64,000 bases of DNA, taken from positions 4,588,001 to 4,652,000 of the forward strand of contig NZ_CP068437.1 in the NCBI RefSeq assembly GCF_016757755.1. Direction: 5' to 3'. This DNA comes from Shewanella sp. KX20019. GTDB taxonomy: Bacteria > Pseudomonadota > Gammaproteobacteria > Enterobacterales > Shewanellaceae. A program made the position numbers and the translations under genes. The notes under the pieces were generated by a model. That model was not told where the DNA came from and ran no database searches. It saw only the letters and a program-made list of their open reading frames with translations. Positions 9,032 to 17,603 of the stretch are shown piece by piece; positions within the stretch are counted from its first letter, which is position 1, and each line of letters begins with the position of its first letter.

Positions 9032-9571
9032 ATGCACAATAACGTTAAAGCATTGCTTGCCACCACAGTATTATTTTTTAGCAGCCAGAGCGTGGCTAGT
9101 GGCGGCTGTGCATTCGAAGGACAACAAGAGGGCTTTATGGCCACTTGTACTGAGGAGAAACAAGAAGTGATCTTAACCGGTAGCGTAACCACCGAACAAC
9201 TCAACGTGCTTGATTGGTTCAGTCAAGAATATACTGACTATAAAGCTGACCAAGCAACAATCGCGCAGTTACAAGCCGTAACAGAGCCGACTGAAATCAC
9301 CGTAATTATTGGTACCTGGTGCCCTGATTGCCATCGTGAAACGCCGCGATTAATTCGCATCATTGAGCAGGTGAATAACCCGCTGATTACGGTTAAATAC
9401 ATTGGTGTTGATAGAGCGAAAGAAGATCCGCAAGGGCTTGCAAAAAACTATGAGTTCTCACGTATTCCAACGATTATTGTTGAACAAAAAGGCGCTGAGA
9501 TTGGTCGTATTATCGAAAAGCCAGCAGTGACGTTAGAGAAAAATTTAGCGGCTATTTTAAAAGCTTCATAA
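9032..9571 (+). CDS. Periplasmic thioredoxin-fold protein with CPDC active site
   Basis: The 179-residue protein has a signal peptide (ending SQSVASG), a short N-terminal region with two cysteines (GGCAFEG and MATCTEE), and a C-terminal thioredoxin fold from about residue 85. The redox motif is GTWCPDCHRETP, and the cis-proline motif is SRIPTIIV. It is probably a periplasmic disulphide oxidoreductase or thiol sensor; the substrate is not evident. GAGGT six bases before ATG 9032 supports the start. The CPDC motif and N-terminal cysteine pair set it apart from classical TlpA or DsbE. Confidence 0.85.
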   Translation: MHNNVKALLATTVLFFSSQSVASGGCAFEGQQEGFMATCTEEKQEVILTGSVTTEQLNVLDWFSQEYTDYKADQATIAQLQAVTEPTEITVIIGTWCPDCHRETPRLIRIIEQVNNPLITVKYIGVDRAKEDPQGLAKNYEFSRIPTIIVEQKGAEIGRIIEKPAVTLEKNLAAILKAS

Positions 9572-9589
9572 TTTTTACACTTAGCATGA

Positions 9590-9617
9590 AAAGGCCGCTA
9601 AATATCAGCGGCCTTTA
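9590..9617. terminator. Bidirectional terminator between the thioredoxin-like gene and the TonB receptor
   Basis: The arms AAAGGCCGCT and AGCGGCCTTT enclose a short AT loop. T runs lie on the 3' side of both strands, so the hairpin can end the plus-strand thioredoxin-like gene and the minus-strand receptor gene, which converge here. Confidence 0.85.
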
Positions 9618-9645
9618 ACTTTATATACTACTAGTCTTTTTGTAA

Positions 9646-12600
9646 TTAAAACTCATAACGAGCAACAAAAGAGACAAAACGTGCATCTTGTCTATCAGTT
9701 GTTAGCCCATAGTCTGGGTTGAAATCACCATTATATTGCGTGCGTTCTTCATTAATATTAGTTGCCGTATCTGAGTTAAATACATTATAAACAGTTGCTT
9801 TTACACTAAACTGATTATCAAATATTTCAGCTAAATAAGTTAATGAAAGGTCTAAGTTCGTTACCCAAGGAAGGTTACCCTGTGAGCCACGTGGCGTAGG
9901 GTTACCATTTTCATCATAGAAACTCTCAGCACCATACCATTTACTCACGCAATCGTCCCAAGGATTTCCAGCAGTACAGCTGTCTACACCTTCAGGGTGT
10001 CTACCGAAAGCATTTTGTGGACGACCAGAACTAATGCTACCTACAAAACCAAGAATCAAATCTTCAGTAATGCTATAAGCGCCATTCAACTTAAATACGT
10101 GAGTGTGATCGTTTGGTAAGTCTCCATAACTATGGTCCATTAAATCACCATAATCATACGAGGTAGTCCAACCTGGATCAGCCTGATTATTATCAGTTTT
10201 AACTAGTCCTTCAGTATTTCCCCAGTTGTGAGAGAAAGTATAAGAGGAATTAATTCGCAGATCATCAGTTACATTTCCATCAAGCGTTAATTCAAGTGCC
10301 AAATAGTGACGCTGCATTGATTTTAGCGCTAACTCTTCTGCTGTCAGTACAATATTGTCGACTTGACCATCACCGTCAAAATCATAAGACAATGTAGTAT
10401 CAGATCCAGGGTTATGTAGGACATAGTAGCTGCTTTGACCTACATTATCTTCAATGTCCATCTCTTTAAGTTTTTTCTGTAATATTGGATCCATATCAGT
10501 ATCTTCAGTACCACGACCTAGGTCACGCCAAATCACGCGCGCACCCGCAGACATAGTTTCAAATACTTCTTGTTGGTAGCCGACTGTAAATTCATCTGAG
10601 TACATCGGCTTAAGGTTTGCTGATGCAATCAATCCAGGATCGGTGATACCGACTTGTCGCACGCGGGTCTCTCTGAATGTATCACCACGGCTCGGTGAAC
10701 CATCAGCTGTTATTACTGGGTGCCCATTAACATCGAGTTCATTCAAAGCGTAATACTCAAAATCTTCTTTTTGAGAGCCGCCCTGCTTAATGTTCATGTT
10801 GACAGAAACTGGCTGAAAGTATCGACCATAAGTTGCAAAAACTTTTGATGTCCCATCACCGTGGATATCATAGATAGCCTGTAGGCGCGGTGCGATTTCA
10901 TTGTCAAAATCAACATATGCACGCCCATCTGATACGGTATTTTTAAAGCTATTAATCCTAACACCAGCATTAATGACTAAGTTATCGGTCGCCTGCCATG
11001 AATCATTGATATAGTAAGCTAACTGCTCAACAGATGAGTCTTGATTCGAGAAAGTCGAACGACGACGGCGCTCGATATAATCAGTCCCTTCTGGCGCACC
11101 TGAGATTGAATTTTCTCCCGCAGTACTAACACTCCACCAACCCCGAGCTTCACCAAGACCATTTTGGTCTTCGAAAAAATCGACCGAAATATTACTATAA
11201 TCAACACCAAAGCTTATCGCGTGCTCATCCAAGTCCCAAGTGAAATCAATACGAGCCTGATCACGCGTATAATGCTGCTCAACAAGGGTCGCGTCAGTAT
11301 GATTACTTAATGTTATGGAACCACCACCCCGTTTATCGACCACTGAAGGATCCGTTGAAGCAACAAGGCTTTCTACATCTTCTTTTACCTGCCCTACTAC
11401 TGCAGAAACTGCAAAATTATCAGTTATGTAGCCGTTATAATTAATACTGTATAGAGCGCCACCGTCTTCACCAGGCACCGTTAGACCTTTTCTATCACCA
11501 ACATCATCGGTTTCCCAATTATATTCGTAACGCTCAATATCCCAAGTTCGTTTGTTATTCATCGCCATAAAACCAATCGAATGGTTTTCTGTCATATACC
11601 AATCAAGCTTGGCAAACCAACGGTCTGACTTACGCTCTTTTTCACTATAAGTCTTTTGCGAAGCCCAGCTTTCATCCTCTCTACTAGGTTCATACAAACC
11701 GTAATAGAACAGCTCATCCTCAATAATGGCGCCACTGACCCATATCTTAGCTTTTTTATAATCATACTCATCTCGCTCATTATAATTATAGTTCACAGTA
11801 TCCGGAACACCGTTAGCTTGATAAATGGTGTCATGAGTTTCGTTAAGAGCGCTAGGATCCCAACGACCTTCAACGCCAAAATGAAATTCATTATCACCGG
11901 ACTTAGACACTGCGTTAACAATACCACCAATCGCACCACCAAAATCAGGACTAATAGCGCCTGTTTTAACCTGTGTTTCAGCGATTGCTTCCCACGGAAG
12001 TCGTAATGAACCTAAACCAGTACGGATCTCAGTTACATTCAAGCCATTTAAGTAGTACGCATTTTCTGCTGATGATGAACCACCAAAACTTGAAGCACCT
12101 TTGAAGTTTGACCCACCTGCTGCTGCAGTCCCTGGAGCAAGTAATGCAATATTCTCAAAGCCTGTGTCAACCGGCATTAGATCTAATTCATCTTGCCCAA
12201 ATGTAACTCCCGAGGTTGAAGAGGAAGTATCAATACGACGGATCATGGAGCCTGTAACTTGAATGCGCTCTACATCACTAATGCCCTCAGCAAATAACTC
12301 ACCATCTAGAATAACTGGCTGACCAACACTGACTCGAACGCCACTTTCTTTGTTAGACGTAAAACCGTTTTTAGTAATACTTACATCGTACATTCCCACT
12401 GGAATATTACGTAAAAAATAATTACCTTTTGCATCAGTCTCTACGGTATACACTAAACCTTTAGATTGATGCTTTAGTGTGATGGTTGCATTAGATAGAG
12501 ACATCCCTTTACTAGATGACACCTGTCCTTTTACAACACTTGAGTCAGCCGCAATTGCAGCTGGAGCACTCATCATTAAAACTGATCCAACAGCAATCGC

Positions 12601-12651
12601 TGCTAATGTTTTTCTCGGCGCAAATCGCTTTATAGCGTTATTTCCGTTCAT
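9646..12651 (-). CDS. Oar-like TonB-dependent outer membrane receptor
   Basis: A 1001-residue outer membrane receptor. ATG 12651 is preferred: GGGA lies about ten bases upstream, and the only extension is a TTG two codons earlier. A signal peptide ends near APAAIAAD. A carboxypeptidase-regulatory-like beta domain follows (about residues 40-115, with DAKGNYFLRNIPVGMYDV), then a plug with the unusual asparagine- and glycine-rich YYLNGLNVTE segment, then a large barrel ending in the outer-membrane signature FVARYEF. This architecture (N-terminal regulatory-like domain, no classical TonB box) is that of Oar/OmpA-related receptors, which take up oligopeptides or other large compounds. No neighbour reveals the substrate. 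Confidence 0.9.
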   Translation of the reverse strand: MNGNNAIKRFAPRKTLAAIAVGSVLMMSAPAAIAADSSVVKGQVSSSKGMSLSNATITLKHQSKGLVYTVETDAKGNYFLRNIPVGMYDVSITKNGFTSNKESGVRVSVGQPVILDGELFAEGISDVERIQVTGSMIRRIDTSSSTSGVTFGQDELDLMPVDTGFENIALLAPGTAAAGGSNFKGASSFGGSSSAENAYYLNGLNVTEIRTGLGSLRLPWEAIAETQVKTGAISPDFGGAIGGIVNAVSKSGDNEFHFGVEGRWDPSALNETHDTIYQANGVPDTVNYNYNERDEYDYKKAKIWVSGAIIEDELFYYGLYEPSREDESWASQKTYSEKERKSDRWFAKLDWYMTENHSIGFMAMNNKRTWDIERYEYNWETDDVGDRKGLTVPGEDGGALYSINYNGYITDNFAVSAVVGQVKEDVESLVASTDPSVVDKRGGGSITLSNHTDATLVEQHYTRDQARIDFTWDLDEHAISFGVDYSNISVDFFEDQNGLGEARGWWSVSTAGENSISGAPEGTDYIERRRRSTFSNQDSSVEQLAYYINDSWQATDNLVINAGVRINSFKNTVSDGRAYVDFDNEIAPRLQAIYDIHGDGTSKVFATYGRYFQPVSVNMNIKQGGSQKEDFEYYALNELDVNGHPVITADGSPSRGDTFRETRVRQVGITDPGLIASANLKPMYSDEFTVGYQQEVFETMSAGARVIWRDLGRGTEDTDMDPILQKKLKEMDIEDNVGQSSYYVLHNPGSDTTLSYDFDGDGQVDNIVLTAEELALKSMQRHYLALELTLDGNVTDDLRINSSYTFSHNWGNTEGLVKTDNNQADPGWTTSYDYGDLMDHSYGDLPNDHTHVFKLNGAYSITEDLILGFVGSISSGRPQNAFGRHPEGVDSCTAGNPWDDCVSKWYGAESFYDENGNPTPRGSQGNLPWVTNLDLSLTYLAEIFDNQFSVKATVYNVFNSDTATNINEERTQYNGDFNPDYGLTTDRQDARFVSFVARYEF

Positions 12652-13026
12652 AACCAAATTTCCCTTTAATTCTATCTATAGTTATTGTGCAAATTTTCTT
12701 TATTTTTTCAGTGTTGTTTACCAACAATTGAGCTTGTTAAAACTCGCAACAGCACATTAACATCATATACATACTGTATACAATTTATTTTATTCTGTAG
12801 ATTTTATGTTCGGAATTAATGCCGATATAAAGGGATTGCTTTCAGTGAATAGTTCGAGAGAAACTTGCGAGGTGAGTCTATAAAACCATCATTTACGTGT
12901 TAAAAAGCAGCAAGTATAGCTAAGAACAGTTAGGAATAGCATACAATATAAAGTTATATGGATTACAGTGACGCTTCAAAGAGATGGTTACAACTTGAAT
13001 ATTACTTTTTTTTGGGGGCGGGAGAT
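12652..13026. other. AT-rich spacer between gppA end and TonB receptor start
   Basis: The spacer contains the promoter region of the receptor gene (minus strand) and the 3' end of the gppA transcript. I see no gene and no convincing terminator. There is an imperfect inverted repeat around 12716-12742 (GTTTACCAACAA and TTGTTAAAAC) and a T8G5 run near 13005-13018. A regulator site here is possible but not supported by any motif I know. Confidence 0.5.
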
Positions 13027-13941
13027 TTAACTGCTGCGGCGAGCTAGTTGATGCAGCAGTCCTTCACGTAACGCGCCACCAGAAAGATGTAACGTTTCAA
13101 TATTAAGTAGCTCAAAAAGTGCCAGTAAAATGGCTACGCCGGCGGCGAAAGTGGGGGCTCGTTCTGGCTTTAGGCCATTAATCTCTAGCATTGATGCTGA
13201 GTTTTGCATGAGCGTTTCTTGCTTTAATCTTTGTAAAACATCAAGGGTGATAACGGTGGACTCTCCTCGTGCGCAGAGTAGCTCAACAACAGACTGTACA
13301 CTGCCTGAAGCACCCACAACACTCTGCCAACCTAAACTGCTCAGCTCTTGCTGATAATCACCCAGTATACTTTCAACATTCCGTCTCGCATGATCAAAAT
13401 CAGTCGATTTAAAAGGGAATTGGTCAAAGAAACGGTTATTAAAAGTGACGCAGCCCATAGGCAGACTGGTTTTAAACAGCACTTTATTACCATTGCCAAT
13501 GATAAATTCTGTACTGGCACCGCCGATATCGATCACCAAGCGTTGCCCAGAGCCTGATGTAGTCGCAGCCATGCCTTGATAGATTAATTCAGCTTCTTCT
13601 ATACCGGAAATAATACCGATGGGATGAGGTAATACTTTGATGGCTTGCTGGCAAAAATCATCAGAATTGCTGATTTTTCTTAAAGTAGCAGTGGCGATTA
13701 CCTCTACATTATCCGCTGATACCCCCTCTTTTTGGAGCATATCAGCGAACATCGCGAGGCAATCGATACCCCGCGTCATTGCAGACAGGTTCAAAGAACC
13801 GTCAGCCTCAATACCTTCCGCTAGCCTTACTTTACGCTTGTATTTAGCAATAATTGTTGGCTGCTTATCAATAGTCTTCGCCACCAACATATTAAAACTA
13901 TTTGAGCCTAACGTAATCGCTGCATAAAGCTGTGCCGTCAT
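13027..13941 (-). CDS. gppA: Short GppA/Ppx family phosphatase
   Basis: The ASKHA-fold enzyme is expected to hydrolyse pppGpp or polyphosphate. Motifs in order are AITLGSNSFNMLVAK (phosphate 1), LVIDIGGASTEF (phosphate 2) and the C-terminal LSGGALREGLL. At 304 residues it holds only the two ASKHA lobes and lacks the C-terminal HD-like and dimerisation domains of the roughly 500-residue E. coli GppA and Ppx. It ends 15 bp after rhlB on the same strand, so it is probably co-transcribed, and the order gppA-rhlB next to trxA-rho is as in E. coli. Substrate preference cannot be read from the sequence. Confidence 0.85.
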   Translation of the reverse strand: MTAQLYAAITLGSNSFNMLVAKTIDKQPTIIAKYKRKVRLAEGIEADGSLNLSAMTRGIDCLAMFADMLQKEGVSADNVEVIATATLRKISNSDDFCQQAIKVLPHPIGIISGIEEAELIYQGMAATTSGSGQRLVIDIGGASTEFIIGNGNKVLFKTSLPMGCVTFNNRFFDQFPFKSTDFDHARRNVESILGDYQQELSSLGWQSVVGASGSVQSVVELLCARGESTVITLDVLQRLKQETLMQNSASMLEINGLKPERAPTFAAGVAILLALFELLNIETLHLSGGALREGLLHQLARRSS

Positions 13942-13956
13942 TTACCGCTATCTCTC

Positions 13957-15270
13957 TTACGAGTGTCTACGAGTCTTGTCGTGGCGACGTGGCGCGTTGC
14001 TGCGATGTCCGCCTTGTGGACGAGATCCATTGCGGTCACGTGAATTACGCGAATGACTGCTTGGCTTACGATGAATACGCTTTGGCGCAGGAATATCATC
14101 AAGTAATGCTTCACTATCGTATGACGTTACTGGAATTGAATGCTGAATGTAGGTCTCAATTGCCGGCAGATTCAATGCATACTCTTCACACGCAAAGCTA
14201 ACTGACACGCCACTTTTACCAGCTCGACCAGTACGACCAATACGGTGCACATAATCTTCACAGTCATCCGGTAGATCATAGTTATAGACGTGTGACACAT
14301 CAGCGATATGCAAACCACGGGCAGCAACGTCTGTCGCGACCAAAATATCAATTTCACCGTTAGTGAACTGCTCTAGAATACGTAAACGCTTTTTCTGTGG
14401 CACGTCACCTGTCAGCAGACCGACACGGTGTCCATCACCTTCAAGCCATGACCACACTTTTTCACAGCTATGTTTAGTGTTTGAAAAAACAATCGCCTTC
14501 TCAGGCCAATCTTCTTCAAGCAGTGATAGTAGCAGTGGCATCTTCTCTGCCATTGATGGATAGAAGATCTCCTCTTTAATATTTTTCGAGGTTTTCTCAT
14601 CAGGTGCAATTTCAACTTTAACAGGCTCATTCATATGATCATAAGCCAGCTCTTGCACTTTCATTGAAAGCGTCGCTGAAAACAACATGTTTAAGCGTGA
14701 CTTGGCATCAGGCATACGTCTAAACAAGAAACGAATATCTTTAATGAAGCCTAAGTCGAACATACGATCCGCTTCATCAAGTACTACCGCTTGAATCGCA
14801 CTGACGTTAATAACACCTTGGCGAACATAATCGATGATACGACCCGTGGTACCAATGAGGATATCAACACCCTTATCGAGCACTTTACGCTGCGCATCAT
14901 AACCTTCCCCGCCATAAACAATACCGACTTTTAGTCCGGTATGTTTAGCCAGCAAGTTGGCATCTTTAGCAATTTGAATCGCAAGCTCACGTGTAGGCGC
15001 CATAATGATGGCTCGTGGCTGACTGATTTGACGCTCAGCAGGAACTGGTTGAGTCAATAGATGGTTAAACGTGGCAACTAAAAAGGCCAGAGTCTTACCT
15101 GTACCCGTTTGTGCTTGTCCTGCTATATCTTTTTTCTCTAATAATATTGGCAATGATAACGCTTGAATAGGCGTGCAAAACTCAAAGCCCACTTCGTTAA
15201 GTGCTTGTTGAACTTCTTTTTGTAGCGGGAAGTCGGCAAACTTTTTTGTAGATAAATGTGTATCGCTCAT
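13957..15270 (-). CDS. rhlB: RhlB, ATP-dependent DEAD-box RNA helicase
   Basis: RhlB is the RNA helicase of the RNA degradosome. The 437-residue protein carries the Q motif (FCTPIQALSLP), Walker A AQTGTGKT, PTRELAIQ, DEAD box VLDEADRM, SAT motif LFSATLS, ATDVAARGLHI and HRIGRTGRAG. The C-terminal tail of about 40 residues is rich in Arg, His, Ser and Gly (HRKPSSHSRNSRDRNG), typical of RNA-binding or RNase E-contacting tails. It is divergent from trxA and precedes gppA. Confidence 0.96.
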   Translation of the reverse strand: MSDTHLSTKKFADFPLQKEVQQALNEVGFEFCTPIQALSLPILLEKKDIAGQAQTGTGKTLAFLVATFNHLLTQPVPAERQISQPRAIIMAPTRELAIQIAKDANLLAKHTGLKVGIVYGGEGYDAQRKVLDKGVDILIGTTGRIIDYVRQGVINVSAIQAVVLDEADRMFDLGFIKDIRFLFRRMPDAKSRLNMLFSATLSMKVQELAYDHMNEPVKVEIAPDEKTSKNIKEEIFYPSMAEKMPLLLSLLEEDWPEKAIVFSNTKHSCEKVWSWLEGDGHRVGLLTGDVPQKKRLRILEQFTNGEIDILVATDVAARGLHIADVSHVYNYDLPDDCEDYVHRIGRTGRAGKSGVSVSFACEEYALNLPAIETYIQHSIPVTSYDSEALLDDIPAPKRIHRKPSSHSRNSRDRNGSRPQGGHRSNAPRRHDKTRRHS

Positions 15271-15676
15271 AGCGCAGGTTTACCTGTAAAAGGTTGCAAT
15301 AAGAAACTCGATCGTTTGAAATAACGGTAGAATTGTTATCGCTGAAAATTGGTGCTCACTCAGAGAAACGGTTTTCACGGTATTATTAGCATCGGTGACG
15401 GAATCACTATTCCCTCTTTTCATTATGATGCTTGAAATTTTAGCGTGTATTAAACGTTCTCTTAAGGCGAACTAAATACGCTTTTAGGCGTTAGTCGTCG
15501 TCGACTTAGGCTCACTATGCCTATAATTCACCGACTTGTCTAAAGCGTTTTACGATCACTTCAAGTGGCGTCTTTAATAAATGATTAACTTAATAGCTTG
15601 AAAAGCTATTTTACCGGCCCAATATACAGGTTAAGCCATTAACAAACCAGCAATGGCAACCAAACTGGAGAACAAC
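15271..15676. other. Divergent promoter region between rhlB and trxA
   Basis: About 400 bp without a gene, holding the promoters of rhlB (minus) and trxA (plus). I found no clear terminator, riboswitch or consensus operator. The stretch 15475-15500 has a short GTCGTCGTCGAC run. The trxA ribosome site CTGGAG is at 15665-15670. Confidence 0.5.
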
Positions 15677-16003
15677 ATGAGCGACAAGATTGTATACTTA
15701 AGCGACGATAGCTTCGAGAATGACGTAATTAACTCTGAACTACCAGTTCTGGTTGATTTTTGGGCTGAGTGGTGTGGTCCTTGTAAAATGATTGCTCCAA
15801 TCTTAGATGACGTAGCAGATGAGTATGCAGGCAAGATCACTGTTGCTAAGTTAAATGTTGACCAAAACAACGTGTCACCCGCTAAGTATGGTGTTCGCGG
15901 CATCCCAACTCTGCTTTTATTCAAAGCGGGTGAGTTAGCAGCGACCAAAGTAGGCGCACTTTCAAAAACTCAGCTTAGAGAGTTTATTGACGGACAACTG
16001 TAA
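15677..16003 (+). CDS. trxA: TrxA, thioredoxin 1
   Basis: The cytoplasmic disulphide reductase of 108 residues begins MSDKIVYL, nearly the same as E. coli TrxA. The active site is WAEWCGPCKM, and the cis-proline loop is VRGIPTLLLF. GGAG lies eight bases before ATG 15677; an upstream in-frame ATG at 15653 would add eight residues not found in the family. The following gene is rho, as in E. coli. Confidence 0.98.
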   Translation: MSDKIVYLSDDSFENDVINSELPVLVDFWAEWCGPCKMIAPILDDVADEYAGKITVAKLNVDQNNVSPAKYGVRGIPTLLLFKAGELAATKVGALSKTQLREFIDGQL

Positions 16004-16047
16004 GACTTTAGAGGTGAAATCCCCCACTAAAGTGAGATAGAGTGACT

Positions 16048-16084
16048 CCCGACACAGCTTCAACAAGAAAATGTGTCGGGTTTA
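16048..16084 (+). terminator. Hairpin terminator or attenuator between trxA and rho
   Basis: Perfect nine-base arms CCCGACACA and TGTGTCGGG enclose a 15-base loop and are followed by TTT then AA. The T run is short, so termination may be partial. It lies in the 233-bp leader ahead of rho, where E. coli has an autoregulated leader, so a role in rho attenuation is possible. Confidence 0.7.
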
Positions 16085-16236
16085 ACTAAATTTCTAGACG
16101 CCCTGCCTTGTTAGTGCTACTTTAATAACCAAAGAGATTCTAACTAACACACTTCCCGCTATCCGATCGATATTCAATAAGCTTCATACCCATTGATCTA
16201 AGATGGCATAGTCACGTGAAAACAAGACCCCCCAAG

Positions 16237-17502
16237 ATGAATTTATCAGAATTAAAAGACACACCGATTTCAGATTTAGTACAACTAGCCCAAGACATGA
16301 AGCTAGAAAATATGGCCCGCGCTCGCAAGCAGGACATCATTTTCTCGATCCTAAAGGCCCACGCCAAAAGCGGTGAAGATATTTTCGGTGGTGGTGTATT
16401 AGAGATTTTGCAGGATGGTTTTGGTTTCCTACGTAGCTCTGATGGGTCGTACTTAGCGGGTCCTGATGATATTTATATCTCACCTAGCCAAATCCGTCGC
16501 TTTAATATGCGTACTGGTGATACCATTTTTGGTAAAATCCGTCCGCCAAAAGAGGGCGAACGTTATTTTGCTCTGCTTAAAGTTACCGAAGTTAACTTCG
16601 ACAGACCTGAAAACTCTCGCAACAAGATCCTTTTTGAAAACCTAACACCACTGCATGCAGAAGAACGTATGCGTATGGAACGTGGTAATGGTTCTACTGA
16701 AGACATCACTTCACGTATTTTGGATCTATGTTCTCCTATCGGTAAAGGTCAACGTGGCTTGATTGTTGCTCCGCCAAAAGCGGGTAAAACACTATTACTG
16801 CAAAACATGGCGCAAAGCATTGCATACAACAACCCAGATGTTGTGTTAATGGTGCTACTCATCGACGAACGTCCTGAAGAAGTCACCGAAATGCAGCGCA
16901 TGGTGAAAGGTGAAGTGATTGCTTCTACTTTCGATGAGCCAGCTAGCCGTCACGTACAAGTGGCAGAGATGGTTATTGAAAAAGCTAAGCGTCTTGTAGA
17001 GCATAAGAAAGATGTTGTTATCTTACTTGACTCAATCACTCGTCTTGCTCGAGCGTACAACACTGTTATCCCATCATCTGGTAAAGTTCTTACCGGTGGT
17101 GTTGATGCTAACGCACTACACCGTCCTAAGCGCTTCTTTGGTGCTGCGCGTAACATCGAACATGGCGGTAGCTTAACCATTATCGCTACTGCGTTGGTTG
17201 ATACTGGCTCTAAGATGGACGAAGTTATTTACGAAGAGTTTAAAGGTACTGGTAACCAAGAGTTACACCTTTCTCGTAAAGCCGCTGAAAAACGTGTATT
17301 CCCAGCGATTGATTTCAACCGTTCTGGTACTCGTCGCGAAGAAAAACTAACGACACCAGATGAACTTCAAAAAATGTGGATCTTGCGTAAAATCTTGAAC
17401 CCTATGGATGAAGTCACTGGCATGGAGTTCCTTATCGATAAATTGGCTATGACCAAAACCAACGATGAGTTTTTCACAGCAATGAAACGCGCTAAGACCT
17501 AA
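16237..17502 (+). CDS. rho: Rho transcription termination factor
   Basis: Rho is the hexameric RNA-dependent ATPase that terminates transcription. The 421-residue product, starting MNLSELKDTP at ATG 16237, matches E. coli Rho along its length. It has the N-terminal RNA-binding domain (GVLEILQDGFGFLRS), the Walker A PPKAGKT, VLLIDERPEEVTEMQR, the Walker B VVILLDSITRLARAYN, and the Q and R loops around SGKVLTGGVDANAL. A GTG seven codons upstream is in frame but absent from the family. No strong ribosome site precedes either start, compatible with tight autoregulation. Confidence 0.98.
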   Translation: MNLSELKDTPISDLVQLAQDMKLENMARARKQDIIFSILKAHAKSGEDIFGGGVLEILQDGFGFLRSSDGSYLAGPDDIYISPSQIRRFNMRTGDTIFGKIRPPKEGERYFALLKVTEVNFDRPENSRNKILFENLTPLHAEERMRMERGNGSTEDITSRILDLCSPIGKGQRGLIVAPPKAGKTLLLQNMAQSIAYNNPDVVLMVLLIDERPEEVTEMQRMVKGEVIASTFDEPASRHVQVAEMVIEKAKRLVEHKKDVVILLDSITRLARAYNTVIPSSGKVLTGGVDANALHRPKRFFGAARNIEHGGSLTIIATALVDTGSKMDEVIYEEFKGTGNQELHLSRKAAEKRVFPAIDFNRSGTRREEKLTTPDELQKMWILRKILNPMDEVTGMEFLIDKLAMTKTNDEFFTAMKRAKT

Positions 17503-17537
17503 ATCTACTAAGAGCTAGCTCTAGTGTCATCAGATGC

Positions 17538-17565
17538 AAAAAAACCGCATTTATGCGGTTTTTTT
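17538..17565 (+). terminator. Rho-independent terminator after rho
   Basis: The arms AAAAAACCGCA and TGCGGTTTTTT with a short TTTA loop make a symmetrical A/T-flanked hairpin 36 bp after the rho stop. It can also serve the convergent LysR-GNAT gene on the minus strand. Confidence 0.92.
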
Positions 17566-17603
17566 ATGTCTGTTATTTAAGGGCTGCTAACTTATCTTTA
17601 AAA

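Noticed and set aside
11656..12006. 116-codon frame on the plus strand inside the TonB receptor gene
   Set aside because: It is antisense to the well-supported receptor, has low-complexity hydrophobic content and no ribosome site.
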